Below are positions 1-6,077 of a stretch of DNA of 6,077 nucleotides, piece by piece. The translations under genes and the position numbers were made by a program. Position 1 is the stretch's first letter; the number at the start of each line of letters is the position of its first letter. The notes under the pieces are model-generated. The model ran no database searches. It was not told the DNA's origin and saw only the letters and a list, made by a program, of their open reading frames with translations. This DNA comes from Gammaproteobacteria bacterium (lineage in GTDB: Bacteria; Pseudomonadota; Gammaproteobacteria; Xanthomonadales; Marinicellaceae): contig JAUHXW010000187.1 in assembly GCA_030426705.1 (NCBI GenBank), positions 1 to 6,077 of the forward strand, given 5' to 3'.

Positions 1-57
1 ACCTTCAATCCGGTCAAGACGGTTCTTGATTTATTAAAGGATTCGCATCAAGCTTAA
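1..57 (+). CDS. 3' end of an unidentified gene (partial)
   Basis: Frame 1 is open from the first base to a TAA at 55-57 and encodes the C-terminal tail TFNPVKTVLDLLKDSHQA. The other two + frames stop earlier. A good rho-independent terminator begins 18 bases after the stop, which supports a + strand gene ending here. The tail looks like an ordinary amphipathic helix. It is too short to name a family, and the rest of the gene lies left of the window. Confidence 0.5.
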   Translation, partial: TFNPVKTVLDLLKDSHQA

Positions 58-75
58 AAAATTACCTTCTGTTTT

Positions 76-107
76 AAAAAAGTGTGTATTCGTTGCACAC
101 TTTTTTT
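76..107 (+). terminator. Rho-independent terminator
   Basis: The arms AAAAAAGTGTGT (76-87) and GCACACTTTTTT (95-106) pair, with one G-T pair at the loop end. They enclose a 7-base loop and run into seven T at 101-107. It sits just after the partial gene at the left edge. The A-rich left arm means it could also work in reverse, but no minus-strand gene is seen to its right. Confidence 0.75.
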
Positions 108-333
108 ATGCCATAGGTTTAAGTTTACATTAATTAAAGTCCTGCCGCCCCTTTTTCAGGGTAAAAAGAGTTTGACTTAAACATCCAATTTGGCAAAAGC
201 TCCGTAATTAAGGAAAGTACGAATCATTAACATAGATCATATAATGAAATGAGCCATAACAAGTCTTGATACCCACCTTGATGGTTATTGGCGAATTGCA
301 TCTGACCTTTTAATAATTTTAAATATAAACAGG
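108..333. other. AT-rich intergenic stretch upstream of the small exported protein gene
   Basis: No convincing gene was found on either strand; only frames of a few codons start here. It should hold the promoter for the gene at 334. The best candidates are weak: TTGGCG (288-293) with TTTAAT (309-314) at a short 15-base spacing, or TTGCAT (296-301) with TTAAAT (319-324) at 17 bases, which would leave almost no leader. A TTGACT at 172-177 has no matching -10 box. A small inverted repeat, CTTTTT/AAAAAG (151-156/163-168), lacks a GC stem and is not called a terminator. Confidence 0.4.
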
Positions 334-642
334 ATGAAAAAGTATATCATAATTAGCTTAGTTGTTTTTGGAACGTTATTGAACACCCATGCAAATCCTT
401 GCCAAATGGACAAGGTTTCAAAAATTGAAATGGTAAACGACGATTATGAAAGAATTCCTTCCAGTGAGTTAACCCCTGCTGTAGTAGAACAGATTTTAAA
501 GGAATATCCTACTTCAAAGTTGGGGGCGGCTTACAAAAATTCTAAGGGAATATTTAAGTTGGTCATGGTTTTGAAAAGTGGCACCAGACGTACGGTCTAT
601 ATTGATCCGTATGGAAATTGGATTATCAATAAGAAGCGATGA
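334..642 (+). CDS. Small exported PepSY-like (DUF2874-type) protein
   Basis: This 102-residue protein begins with a clear Sec signal peptide: KK at residues 2-3, a hydrophobic run at about 4-16, and a likely cut after THA (A20). It is therefore predicted periplasmic or secreted. The mature part is about 82 residues. From residue 45 its pattern resembles the PepSY-like/BLIP-like repeat: SSELTPAVVEQILKEYP (about 43-59), a strand pair with an alternating polar/hydrophobic pattern (about 68-90), and a closing YIDPYGNWI (about 89-97). Such proteins are small periplasmic binding or inhibitory domains of mostly unknown target. The start at 334 is fixed by the signal peptide. AGG directly abuts the ATG, so the ribosome site is poor. 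The gene stands alone between two terminators, so it is probably a single-gene transcript. The single Cys23 lies outside any lipobox, so it is not a lipoprotein. The family call comes from pattern memory and is moderate; the export call is firmer. Confidence 0.72.
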   Translation: MKKYIIISLVVFGTLLNTHANPCQMDKVSKIEMVNDDYERIPSSELTPAVVEQILKEYPTSKLGAAYKNSKGIFKLVMVLKSGTRRTVYIDPYGNWIINKKR

Positions 643-665
643 TAATACTTTATTCATCGATTTAT

Positions 666-691
666 AAAAGGCTGCCACGGCAGCCTTTTTT
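666..691 (+). terminator. Strong rho-independent terminator of the PepSY-like gene
   Basis: GGCTGC (670-675) pairs with GCAGCC (680-685) around the tetraloop CACG. Four flanking A (666-669) pair with T (686-689), and six T follow the GC stem. It starts 24 bases after the stop codon at 642. The A-rich left flank could allow bidirectional use. Confidence 0.88.
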
Positions 692-1030
692 ATTATTTAA
701 ATACGAATCAATGATTTCCTTTTTAAAGACTACTGACAGTGTAGAAAAATATACTTCGTAAAATATTGATATTCAAACCAAAAGGACAAATAAGTCAATT
801 TTTGTTTGAAATGAAGTGACCTACGGCCGATACCTGTGTCTTACTAGATGTAATGAAATTTAAAACCCTCGAAAGTCAAACACTAACCGTTAACTGTAAA
901 GGGGCCATTAAGTTATAGGATGATTCAGTAAAAACAGGCTATTGCAAATTGTGGTAGTCTTGTTTTGGGAGTTTTCATAAGGTTTTGGTTGTTTCCCCCG
1001 TATAAATCCTGTAATTGATCTTGATGGTTG
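692..1030. other. Gene-poor stretch, possible remnant or untranslated RNA
   Basis: These 339 bases hold no open frame of convincing length on either strand. The only ATG-initiated + frames are tiny (16 codons from 711, 21 codons from 853) and have no ribosome site. No tRNA or known RNA fold was recognised. Because a + strand terminator follows at 1031, transcription from left to right is expected. Promoter-like boxes are poor: CTGACA at 733-738 has no -10 at proper spacing, and TATAAA at 1001-1006 has no -35. Neither minus-strand frame reading resembles the missing LptF C-terminus. Confidence 0.4.
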
Positions 1031-1061
1031 AAGGGGAGCTGGTCAGTCGGCTCCCTTTTTT
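1031..1061 (+). terminator. Orphan + strand terminator facing the end of lptF
   Basis: GGGAGC (1034-1039) pairs perfectly with GCTCCC (1050-1055) around a 10-base loop. The right arm runs into six T (1056-1061), and AAG (1031-1033) extends the stem. Read on the minus strand, the hairpin is followed by CTTCAACC rather than a T run, so it is a poor terminator for lptF. No + strand gene ends just before it. It may close a small RNA or be left over from a lost gene. Confidence 0.7.
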
Positions 1062-1102
1062 GTTGGGCCAATTTTTTTGTCGTCCCATATCAATTTATTG
1101 AA

Positions 1103-1720
1103 TCAAGCGATGTATTTTTGATTTTTCTCTTCAAACTGGTAACCATATTCGGCAGTGACAGTATCCACACGATCAGGATGATGAATATTGGCAAATATAT
1201 TTTCCACCCGTTTACTTTCAGGATCAATTTTTTCGACAAAGATTACCCCTTCATTGGAAAAGAATTTTTGAAACTTACCTTCCGTCAAACCCATCAGTGA
1301 GATTTTTTCATTAGCCTCTGATGTCAGTTCTTTGGATATTTTCGCCGCTTGTGGAGAAACCACCAAAGCGATCAATAACATCAACACAAAAACCACAGCC
1401 ACCAAAGGCGCAAAAGCCCGCATCATGTCTTTTACCGACAAGCCAAATGAATGGATCATCACCGCTTCCTGGTTGCGATAAAGCTGGCTCAAAGAAACCA
1501 ACAGGCCCAAATAAAAGGACAGCGGTATTAAAATCGACAACACATCCACCGAACGCAAACTCAACTCAATAAACAACAGTTCCGGTGGCAAAACACCCCT
1601 CGCAATCGCTCGCAAAGTCGATGTAAATAAAGTGCCCACCATCAACAAAAACAACAACATCAACACCACCAAAGTGGTCTTAATGGTTTGTTTACGCAGA
1701 TAATTGGCAATGATTTTCAC
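1103..1720 (-). CDS. lptF: LptF-like LPS export permease, N-terminal half only
   Basis: LptF pairs with LptG as the inner-membrane part of the LptB2FG transporter, which extracts lipopolysaccharide and passes it to LptC. The product is 205 residues against about 366 in E. coli. Three membrane segments are visible (about 15-35, 59-80, 103-123). Between the last two lies the charged segment YRNQEAVMIHSFGLS (81-95), matching the family's LptB-coupling helix with its conserved Glu. From about 125 the start of the periplasmic beta-jellyroll follows, including TEGKFQKFFSNEGVIFVEKID (146-166). The frame then stops at TGA (1103-1105) inside the jellyroll, so the rest of that domain and the last three membrane helices are missing. 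The start is GTG at 1720; an in-frame TGA lies seven codons upstream and no ATG lies between. The product then begins MKIIANYL, like E. coli MIIIRYL. No clear ribosome site is seen. Divergence from pepA is the conserved arrangement. The copy is probably non-functional, or the stop is a sequencing error. Confidence 0.82.
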   Translation of the reverse strand: MKIIANYLRKQTIKTTLVVLMLLFLLMVGTLFTSTLRAIARGVLPPELLFIELSLRSVDVLSILIPLSFYLGLLVSLSQLYRNQEAVMIHSFGLSVKDMMRAFAPLVAVVFVLMLLIALVVSPQAAKISKELTSEANEKISLMGLTEGKFQKFFSNEGVIFVEKIDPESKRVENIFANIHHPDRVDTVTAEYGYQFEEKNQKYIA

Positions 1721-1753
1721 AGGTTTGGTTTCACTTAAATATCAAGGTCGGGC

Positions 1754-1762
1754 ATTTTACCA
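1754..1762 (-). promoter_or_regulatory. Candidate extended -10 promoter for lptF
   Basis: On the minus strand the sequence reads TGGTAAAAT, an extended -10 form (TGn followed by TAAAAT, five of six matches to TATAAT). No good -35 box lies upstream, which is tolerated for extended -10 promoters. It would start transcription about 25 bases before the GTG of lptF. Confidence 0.35.
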
Positions 1763-1784
1763 GATAAAAGACAGCGGTTAGCGC

Positions 1785-1814
1785 ATGACTTTTTCTTGTA
1801 AGACAGATTATATT
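1785..1814 (+). promoter_or_regulatory. Candidate sigma-70 promoter for pepA
   Basis: ATGACT (1785-1790, four of six matches to TTGACA) and TATATT (1809-1814, five of six matches to TATAAT) are separated by 18 bases. The expected transcript start, near 1820, gives a leader of about 13 bases to the ATG at 1834 or about 46 bases to the ATG at 1867. Confidence 0.42.
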
Positions 1815-1833
1815 TTCACAAGTTTAAGGTAAA

Positions 1834-3333
1834 ATGCACAGTTCGTTCAAAATACAGACCCAAAACATGAAATTAAAAGCCACACAATCTAATATAAAAA
1901 GCATTGAAACAGAACAAATTATCCTGGGTCATTTTCAGGACCAAAAAGACAATGCATTGATTAAAGAATTGCCTGCAGAAGTACAAAGTCAATTAACTGC
2001 CAGGGTTAAAAACGAGGACTTCACTGGCAAATCAGGACAAGTTCAAAATCTGTACGCTGATAATGGACAAATCTTTACCGTGGTTGGGTTGGGTAAAAGC
2101 GATAAATTAACCGCAACTGCCTTGTATGACACCACCCATAAAGTGATCAAAGGCATTGCCTCAAGCAGGGTTAATTCCGTGGCAAACTTTTTGCCTCTGA
2201 TTGATGCCAAAAACATCGATGCCGAAATGGCGGTTAAATTGGTGACATTGGCGTCAGCTCATGCAGAATACCGCTATGAAGACACCAAATCCTTCAAAAA
2301 AGACAACAAGCACAAAATCAAATCCATGGAAGTGGCGCTCAGTGATGCGCAGCAGGATGCTTTCAAGCAAGCCAAAGCCATGGCTGCCGGAGTAAAAACC
2401 GCCAGACATTTGGGTAACAACCCACCCAATATTTGCAATCCGGCCTATATCGCCAAATATGCCACTAAGATTGCCGACAAATACGACAACTGTGAAATCA
2501 CTGTGCTGAACCACAAACAAATGAAAAAAATGGGCATGGGTGCTTTACTGGCCGTTGGCCAAGGCAGTGCCAACAAGCCCAAAATGGTGGTTTTGAAATA
2601 CAACGGTGGTAACAAAGACGATGCGCCGATTGCATTGGTAGGCAAAGGCATCACTTTTGATACCGGTGGCATTTCACTGAAACCCGGCGCCAATATGGAC
2701 GAAATGAAATATGACATGTGTGGTGCTGCCACAGTGATTGGTGGATTTGTTTCAGCGGTTGAATTGGGCTTACCTATTAACTTGTTGACCTTCGTGCCTG
2801 CGGTTGAAAACATGCCTGATGGCAAAGCTTACCGTCCTGGCGATGTGATCACTTCATATTCAGGCAAAACCATCGAAGTGTTGAACACCGATGCCGAAGG
2901 CCGCATGATTTTGTGTGATACCTTAACGTATTCACAAGAATTCAAACCATCTGTAGTTCTGGATTTCGCCACCTTGACCGGTGCATGTATTGTCGCTTTG
3001 GGTCATCAGGCCTCTGCGGTTATGACCAAAACACCAGAGCTGGCAGATGATTTAAAACAAGCCGGATTACAAACCCATGACCGTGTTTGGGAATTACCGC
3101 TGTGGGATGAATACCAAAAACAATTGGACACCAGTTTCGCTGACATGCAAAACATCGGGGGCTTCCCGGCTGGTACCATCACGGCAGGTTGCTTCCTGTC
3201 ACGTTTCACCGAAGGTCAAAAATGGGCCCACGTTGACATCGCTGGTACCGCATGGAACAACAAAAAAGCGGGGGCTACTGGAAGACCTGTGGCCATGTTG
3301 GTGCAGTATTTGATCAATGAAAGCCAAAAATGA
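1834..3333 (+). CDS. pepA: Leucyl aminopeptidase PepA (M17 family)
   Basis: PepA is a cytosolic hexameric two-metal exopeptidase that removes N-terminal residues, favouring leucine, and recycles peptides. In E. coli it also binds DNA, acting in carAB control and cer-site Xer recombination; that role cannot be read from this sequence. The product is 499 residues (E. coli 503). A variable N-terminal domain covers about 1-175 and the catalytic domain about 180-499. Counting from 1834, the metal ligands are K271, D276, D294, D353 and E355 and the active-site residues are K283 and R357, all present. The M17 signature is NTDAEGRM (351-358), with Met in place of the usual final Leu. Further conserved blocks are NNPPNICN, MDEMKYDMCGAA, ATLTGACIVALG and ITAGCFLSRF. 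The start is uncertain. ATG 1834 has TAAGG four bases upstream, which is tight. ATG 1867 (residue 12) gives a product aligned with the E. coli N-terminus but has no ribosome site. The gene is divergent from lptF; a palindrome, not holC, follows it. Confidence 0.97.
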   Translation: MHSSFKIQTQNMKLKATQSNIKSIETEQIILGHFQDQKDNALIKELPAEVQSQLTARVKNEDFTGKSGQVQNLYADNGQIFTVVGLGKSDKLTATALYDTTHKVIKGIASSRVNSVANFLPLIDAKNIDAEMAVKLVTLASAHAEYRYEDTKSFKKDNKHKIKSMEVALSDAQQDAFKQAKAMAAGVKTARHLGNNPPNICNPAYIAKYATKIADKYDNCEITVLNHKQMKKMGMGALLAVGQGSANKPKMVVLKYNGGNKDDAPIALVGKGITFDTGGISLKPGANMDEMKYDMCGAATVIGGFVSAVELGLPINLLTFVPAVENMPDGKAYRPGDVITSYSGKTIEVLNTDAEGRMILCDTLTYSQEFKPSVVLDFATLTGACIVALGHQASAVMTKTPELADDLKQAGLQTHDRVWELPLWDEYQKQLDTSFADMQNIGGFPAGTITAGCFLSRFTEGQKWAHVDIAGTAWNNKKAGATGRPVAMLVQYLINESQK

Positions 3334-3350
3334 CAAATCTAACTGATTGG

Positions 3351-3451
3351 TCATATTGACCGAGCGAAGCGAGCGGAAATATCTCCTACAGCACTGACAG
3401 AAATTCCGATCGTGCTGAGATTCTTCCATTCGCTCCGCTCAGTCAGAATGA
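3351..3451. repeat. Long imperfect palindrome, REP/MITE-like, between pepA and valS
   Basis: The left arm (3351-3394) and right arm (3412-3451) are inverted copies. They match at 32 of 40 positions once a 4-base insertion (CTAC, near 3386-3389) in the left arm is allowed, and they enclose a 17-base loop. The arms carry the core TGA-n-nGAGCGnAGCGA followed by GGAA and ATCTC, then AGCAC at the loop. Similar GAGCGAAGCGA...ATCTC palindromes occur as dispersed intergenic repeats in several bacterial genomes, as I recall. No target-site duplication or coding frame was seen, and no T run follows, so it is not a standard terminator. It could still fold in the pepA-valS transcript and affect RNA stability or readthrough. 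Confidence 0.8.
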
Positions 3452-3488
3452 CAGTTACTTTTAAAAATCATAAAAATTACAACAAACC

Positions 3489-6077
3489 ATGATCGAAAAA
3501 TACGACCCATCACAAATTGAATCCAAGTGGTATAAAACTTGGGAAGAAAACGGATATTTCAAACCCAACACCGAAGGTGAAGAAGCCTATTGCATCATGA
3601 TTCCACCACCAAATGTGACTGGTACTTTGCACATGGGTCATGCGTTTCAGGACACCATCATGGACACCTTGATTCGCTATCACCGCATGCAAGGCAAAAA
3701 CACCTTGTGGCAACCAGGTACCGATCATGCGGGTATTGCCACACAAATGGTGGTCGAACGTCAACTGAACGCCAAAGGCACCTCAAGGGTTGAGCTGGGT
3801 CGTGAGCAGTTTGTTGAAAAAGTCTGGAAGTGGAAAGAACAATCAGGCAACACCATCACGCAACAATTGCGTCGCATGGGCGCCTCTCCCGATTGGTCAA
3901 GACAACGTTTCACCATGGACGAAGGTTTGTCTGATGCGGTACTGAAAGTGTTTGTTGATTTGTATGAAGAAGGTTTGATCTATCGTGGTCAACGCTTGGT
4001 CAACTGGGACCCGACCTTAAATACAGCATTGAGTGATCTGGAAGTTGAATCCATTGAAGAAAATGGCTTTATGTGGCACTTCAACTATCCGGTCGCTGAC
4101 GCTGATGGTAATGCCACTGATCAATTCTTGACCATTGCTACCACCCGTCCAGAAACCTTGTTGGGTGATACCGCTGTGGCTGTTAATCCGGAAGATGAGC
4201 GCTTCAAACATTTAATTGGCGGACAAGTATTGTTACCTATTTGCAACCGCCTCATTCCAATCGTTGGTGATGAACATGCCGATCCAGAAAAAGGCACCGG
4301 TTGTGTAAAAATCACACCAGCTCATGACTTTAACGATTACGAAGTCGGTAAACGTCATGACCTGCCGATGATCAATGTATTGAACAAAGACGCCACCATC
4401 AATCAAAACGCGCCAGAAGCCTATCATGGCTTGCCACGCTATGAAGCCAGAAAAGCCGTGGTGGCAGAAATGGAACAACTGGGTTTATTGGTTGAGATTA
4501 AACCACACGTCTTGATGGTACCTCGCGGTGATCGCTCGGGTGATGTGATTGAACCTTTATTAACCAACCAATGGTATGTTGACGCCAAAACACTGGCCAA
4601 ACCCGCCATCGAAGCCGTTGATAATGGCGACATCAAGTTTGTACCAAACAACTGGAAAAACACCTATTACGCCTGGATGAACGACATTCAGGATTGGTGT
4701 ATCTCACGTCAATTGTGGTGGGGTCATCGCATTCCAGCCTGGTACGATGAAAAAGACAACATCTATGTCGGCATGACCGAACAAGCCGTGCGCGAAAAGC
4801 ACGGACTGAGTGAAGAAGTTAAATTGACCCAAGACAATGACGTGCTGGATACCTGGTTTTCATCGGCTTTGTGGCCGTTTGCCACTTTGGATTGGCCAGA
4901 AAACTCCAAAGAGCTGCAAACCTATTACCCGACCAATGTGCTGGTTACCGGTTTTGACATCATTTTCTTCTGGGTCGCCAGAATGATCATGATGGGTATC
5001 AAGTTTATGGGCGATATTCCATTCCGCGAAGTCTATATCCACGGCTTGGTGCGTGATTCACATGGGCAAAAAATGTCCAAATCAAAGGGCAATGTATTAG
5101 ACCCCATCGACCTGATTGATGGCATCAGCCTGGATGAACTTCTGGACAAAAGAACCAAAGGCCTGATGCAAGACAACCCTGAAATTGTCGAAAAAATCAT
5201 CAAAACCACTCAGGAAGATTTCCCTGAAGGCATCAAAGCCTATGGTTGTGACGCCATGCGTTTCACTTTTGCCTCGTTGGCGAGCACCGGTCGTGATATT
5301 AATTTCGACATGGGCCGAGTGGAAGGTTACCGCAATTTCTGTAACAAGATCTTCAATGCTTCGCGCTTTGTGTTTATGAACACCGAAGGATTTGAACCGA
5401 AATCTTTTACTATGGAGCATGCCACCACAGTGGAACAGTGGATTGTTTCCAGGTTGCAAAACTGCATCAGCGAGTACCGCAAGCAGATGGACCGCTACCG
5501 TTTGGATTTGGCCAGCCAAACCATTTACGATTTCTTCTGGAATGAATACTGCGACTGGTTTTTGGAATTATCCAAACCATTGCTGAAAACCGAACACAAA
5601 AATCAGGTACAACACACCTTATTATATGTGTTGGATCAAGCCTTGCGCTTATTGCACCCCATCATGCCTTATGTCACTGAAGAAATTTGGCAGGAAGTGC
5701 GTGGTCGTTTGGGTATTGAAAGCGCATCGATCATGATCAGCGATTTCCCCAAGACTGATGAATCATTACAAAATCCACAAGCTGAATCAACCATCCAATG
5801 GATCAAGGAATTCACCCTGGGCGTGCGCCAAATTCGCGGCGAAATGAACATCCCACCATCCAAAGCACTGGATGTGGTATTGACCCAAACCAGCGATGCT
5901 GATTTGGCCCAATTGGACAGTCATCAAGGATTATTAAAAACCATGGCCCGACTGGACAATGTCTCCGTGTTGGCCGATGGCGAAGAAGAACCCGCTGCCG
6001 CCACAGCACTTTTGGGTCAAATGAAGATATTGATTCCTTTGGCCGGTTTGATCGATAAAGAAGAAGAAACCCAACGC
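3489..6077 (+). CDS. valS: Valine--tRNA ligase ValS (3' end beyond window)
   Basis: ValS is a cytosolic class I synthetase that attaches valine to tRNA-Val and hydrolyses mischarged threonyl-tRNA. 863 codons are present with no stop before the window edge. E. coli ValS has 951 residues, so roughly 70-90 are missing, mainly the C-terminal coiled coil that contacts tRNA. Visible blocks, in order, are PPPNVTGTLHMGH with the HIGH-type HMGH at 48-51, the CP1 editing domain with TTRPET (218-223) and AHDFND (278-283, D280 being the conserved editing Asp), DWCISRQLWWGHRIPAWY (402-419), and KMSKS (528-532). The anticodon-binding helical domain includes LLHPIMPY (721-728). All catalytic signatures are intact. 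The ATG at 3489 gives MIEKYDPSQIESKWY, which aligns with the E. coli start, but no ribosome site precedes it. It lies 155 bases after pepA in the same direction. The gap is AT-rich near the gene (3455-3488), so it may have its own promoter, but no clear boxes are visible. Confidence 0.98.
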   Translation, partial: MIEKYDPSQIESKWYKTWEENGYFKPNTEGEEAYCIMIPPPNVTGTLHMGHAFQDTIMDTLIRYHRMQGKNTLWQPGTDHAGIATQMVVERQLNAKGTSRVELGREQFVEKVWKWKEQSGNTITQQLRRMGASPDWSRQRFTMDEGLSDAVLKVFVDLYEEGLIYRGQRLVNWDPTLNTALSDLEVESIEENGFMWHFNYPVADADGNATDQFLTIATTRPETLLGDTAVAVNPEDERFKHLIGGQVLLPICNRLIPIVGDEHADPEKGTGCVKITPAHDFNDYEVGKRHDLPMINVLNKDATINQNAPEAYHGLPRYEARKAVVAEMEQLGLLVEIKPHVLMVPRGDRSGDVIEPLLTNQWYVDAKTLAKPAIEAVDNGDIKFVPNNWKNTYYAWMNDIQDWCISRQLWWGHRIPAWYDEKDNIYVGMTEQAVREKHGLSEEVKLTQDNDVLDTWFSSALWPFATLDWPENSKELQTYYPTNVLVTGFDIIFFWVARMIMMGIKFMGDIPFREVYIHGLVRDSHGQKMSKSKGNVLDPIDLIDGISLDELLDKRTKGLMQDNPEIVEKIIKTTQEDFPEGIKAYGCDAMRFTFASLASTGRDINFDMGRVEGYRNFCNKIFNASRFVFMNTEGFEPKSFTMEHATTVEQWIVSRLQNCISEYRKQMDRYRLDLASQTIYDFFWNEYCDWFLELSKPLLKTEHKNQVQHTLLYVLDQALRLLHPIMPYVTEEIWQEVRGRLGIESASIMISDFPKTDESLQNPQAESTIQWIKEFTLGVRQIRGEMNIPPSKALDVVLTQTSDADLAQLDSHQGLLKTMARLDNVSVLADGEEEPAAATALLGQMKILIPLAGLIDKEEETQR

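Noticed and set aside
151..168. Inverted repeat CTTTTT/AAAAAG around a 6-base loop.
   Set aside because: Its stem is entirely A/T apart from one pair. This is common in AT-rich DNA and lacks terminator structure.
227..301. A 24-codon minus-strand frame beginning MQFANNHQGG, with AAGG four bases before its ATG.
   Set aside because: Too short, with no recognisable feature. The region more likely holds the promoter for the + strand gene at 334.
218..710. The 9-base word TACGAATCA occurs at 218-226 and again at 702-710, upstream of and after the small exported gene.
   Set aside because: The match does not extend on either side, and a shared 9-base word is expected by chance in AT-rich sequence of this length.
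1028..1300. A 90-codon + strand open frame starting with TTG.
   Set aside because: It runs through the terminator hairpin and then antisense to lptF. Its Phe/Ile-rich product is what antisense reading of that gene would give.
2445..2825. A 126-codon minus-strand open frame inside pepA.
   Set aside because: It is antisense to the catalytic domain of pepA, whose frame is unambiguous, and has no ribosome site or family resemblance.
3351..3451. The palindrome as a factor-independent terminator for pepA.
   Set aside because: The right arm is followed by mixed sequence (CAGTTACTTTTAAA), not a continuous T run, and the arms contain several mismatches and a 4-base bulge.
3334..3488. A tRNA-sensing leader (T-box) for valS.
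   Set aside because: No T-box consensus (the conserved TGG-containing bulge with a following terminator) is present, and such leaders are typical of Gram-positive bacteria.
5097..5519. A 140-codon minus-strand open frame inside valS.
   Set aside because: It lies wholly antisense to well-conserved valS coding sequence. Its His/Val-rich product reflects the complementary codons.

Overview
The window looks like chromosome from a moderately AT-rich gammaproteobacterium. The evidence is a clear PepA and a clear ValS of enterobacterial type, with an LptF N-terminal half divergent from pepA. Related bacteria share the order lptG-lptF / pepA-holC-valS, and E. coli is the reference I compared with from memory. 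Composition and protein style would fit a marine genus such as Marinicella, but that is only a guess. No phage, transposase, CRISPR array, tRNA or rRNA was found.

Bases 1-1102 are gene-poor and AT-rich. They hold the last 18 codons of an unidentified + strand gene with its terminator, then a free-standing gene for a small exported PepSY-like protein (334-642) with its own strong terminator. About 340 bases without a convincing gene follow, ending in a third + strand terminator (1031-1061) that has no visible gene to serve.

Bases 1103-1833 carry lptF on the minus strand. It starts with GTG and stops after 205 codons, about 160 short of the usual length, in the middle of the periplasmic beta-jellyroll. 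No lptG follows. The short lptF-pepA gap holds a candidate promoter for each direction.

Bases 1834-6077 are the housekeeping core: pepA (complete, all metal and active-site residues present), a 155-base gap filled by a long imperfect palindrome resembling a dispersed repeat, then valS, which runs off the right edge. holC, which lies between pepA and valS in E. coli, is absent.

PepA recycles peptides and ValS charges tRNA-Val, while LptF would be part of the lipopolysaccharide export ATPase. The link between them is conserved neighbourhood, not a shared pathway. I see no convincing new multi-gene system. The points most worth following are the broken lptF, the orphan terminator beside it, and the palindrome at the site where holC is missing.
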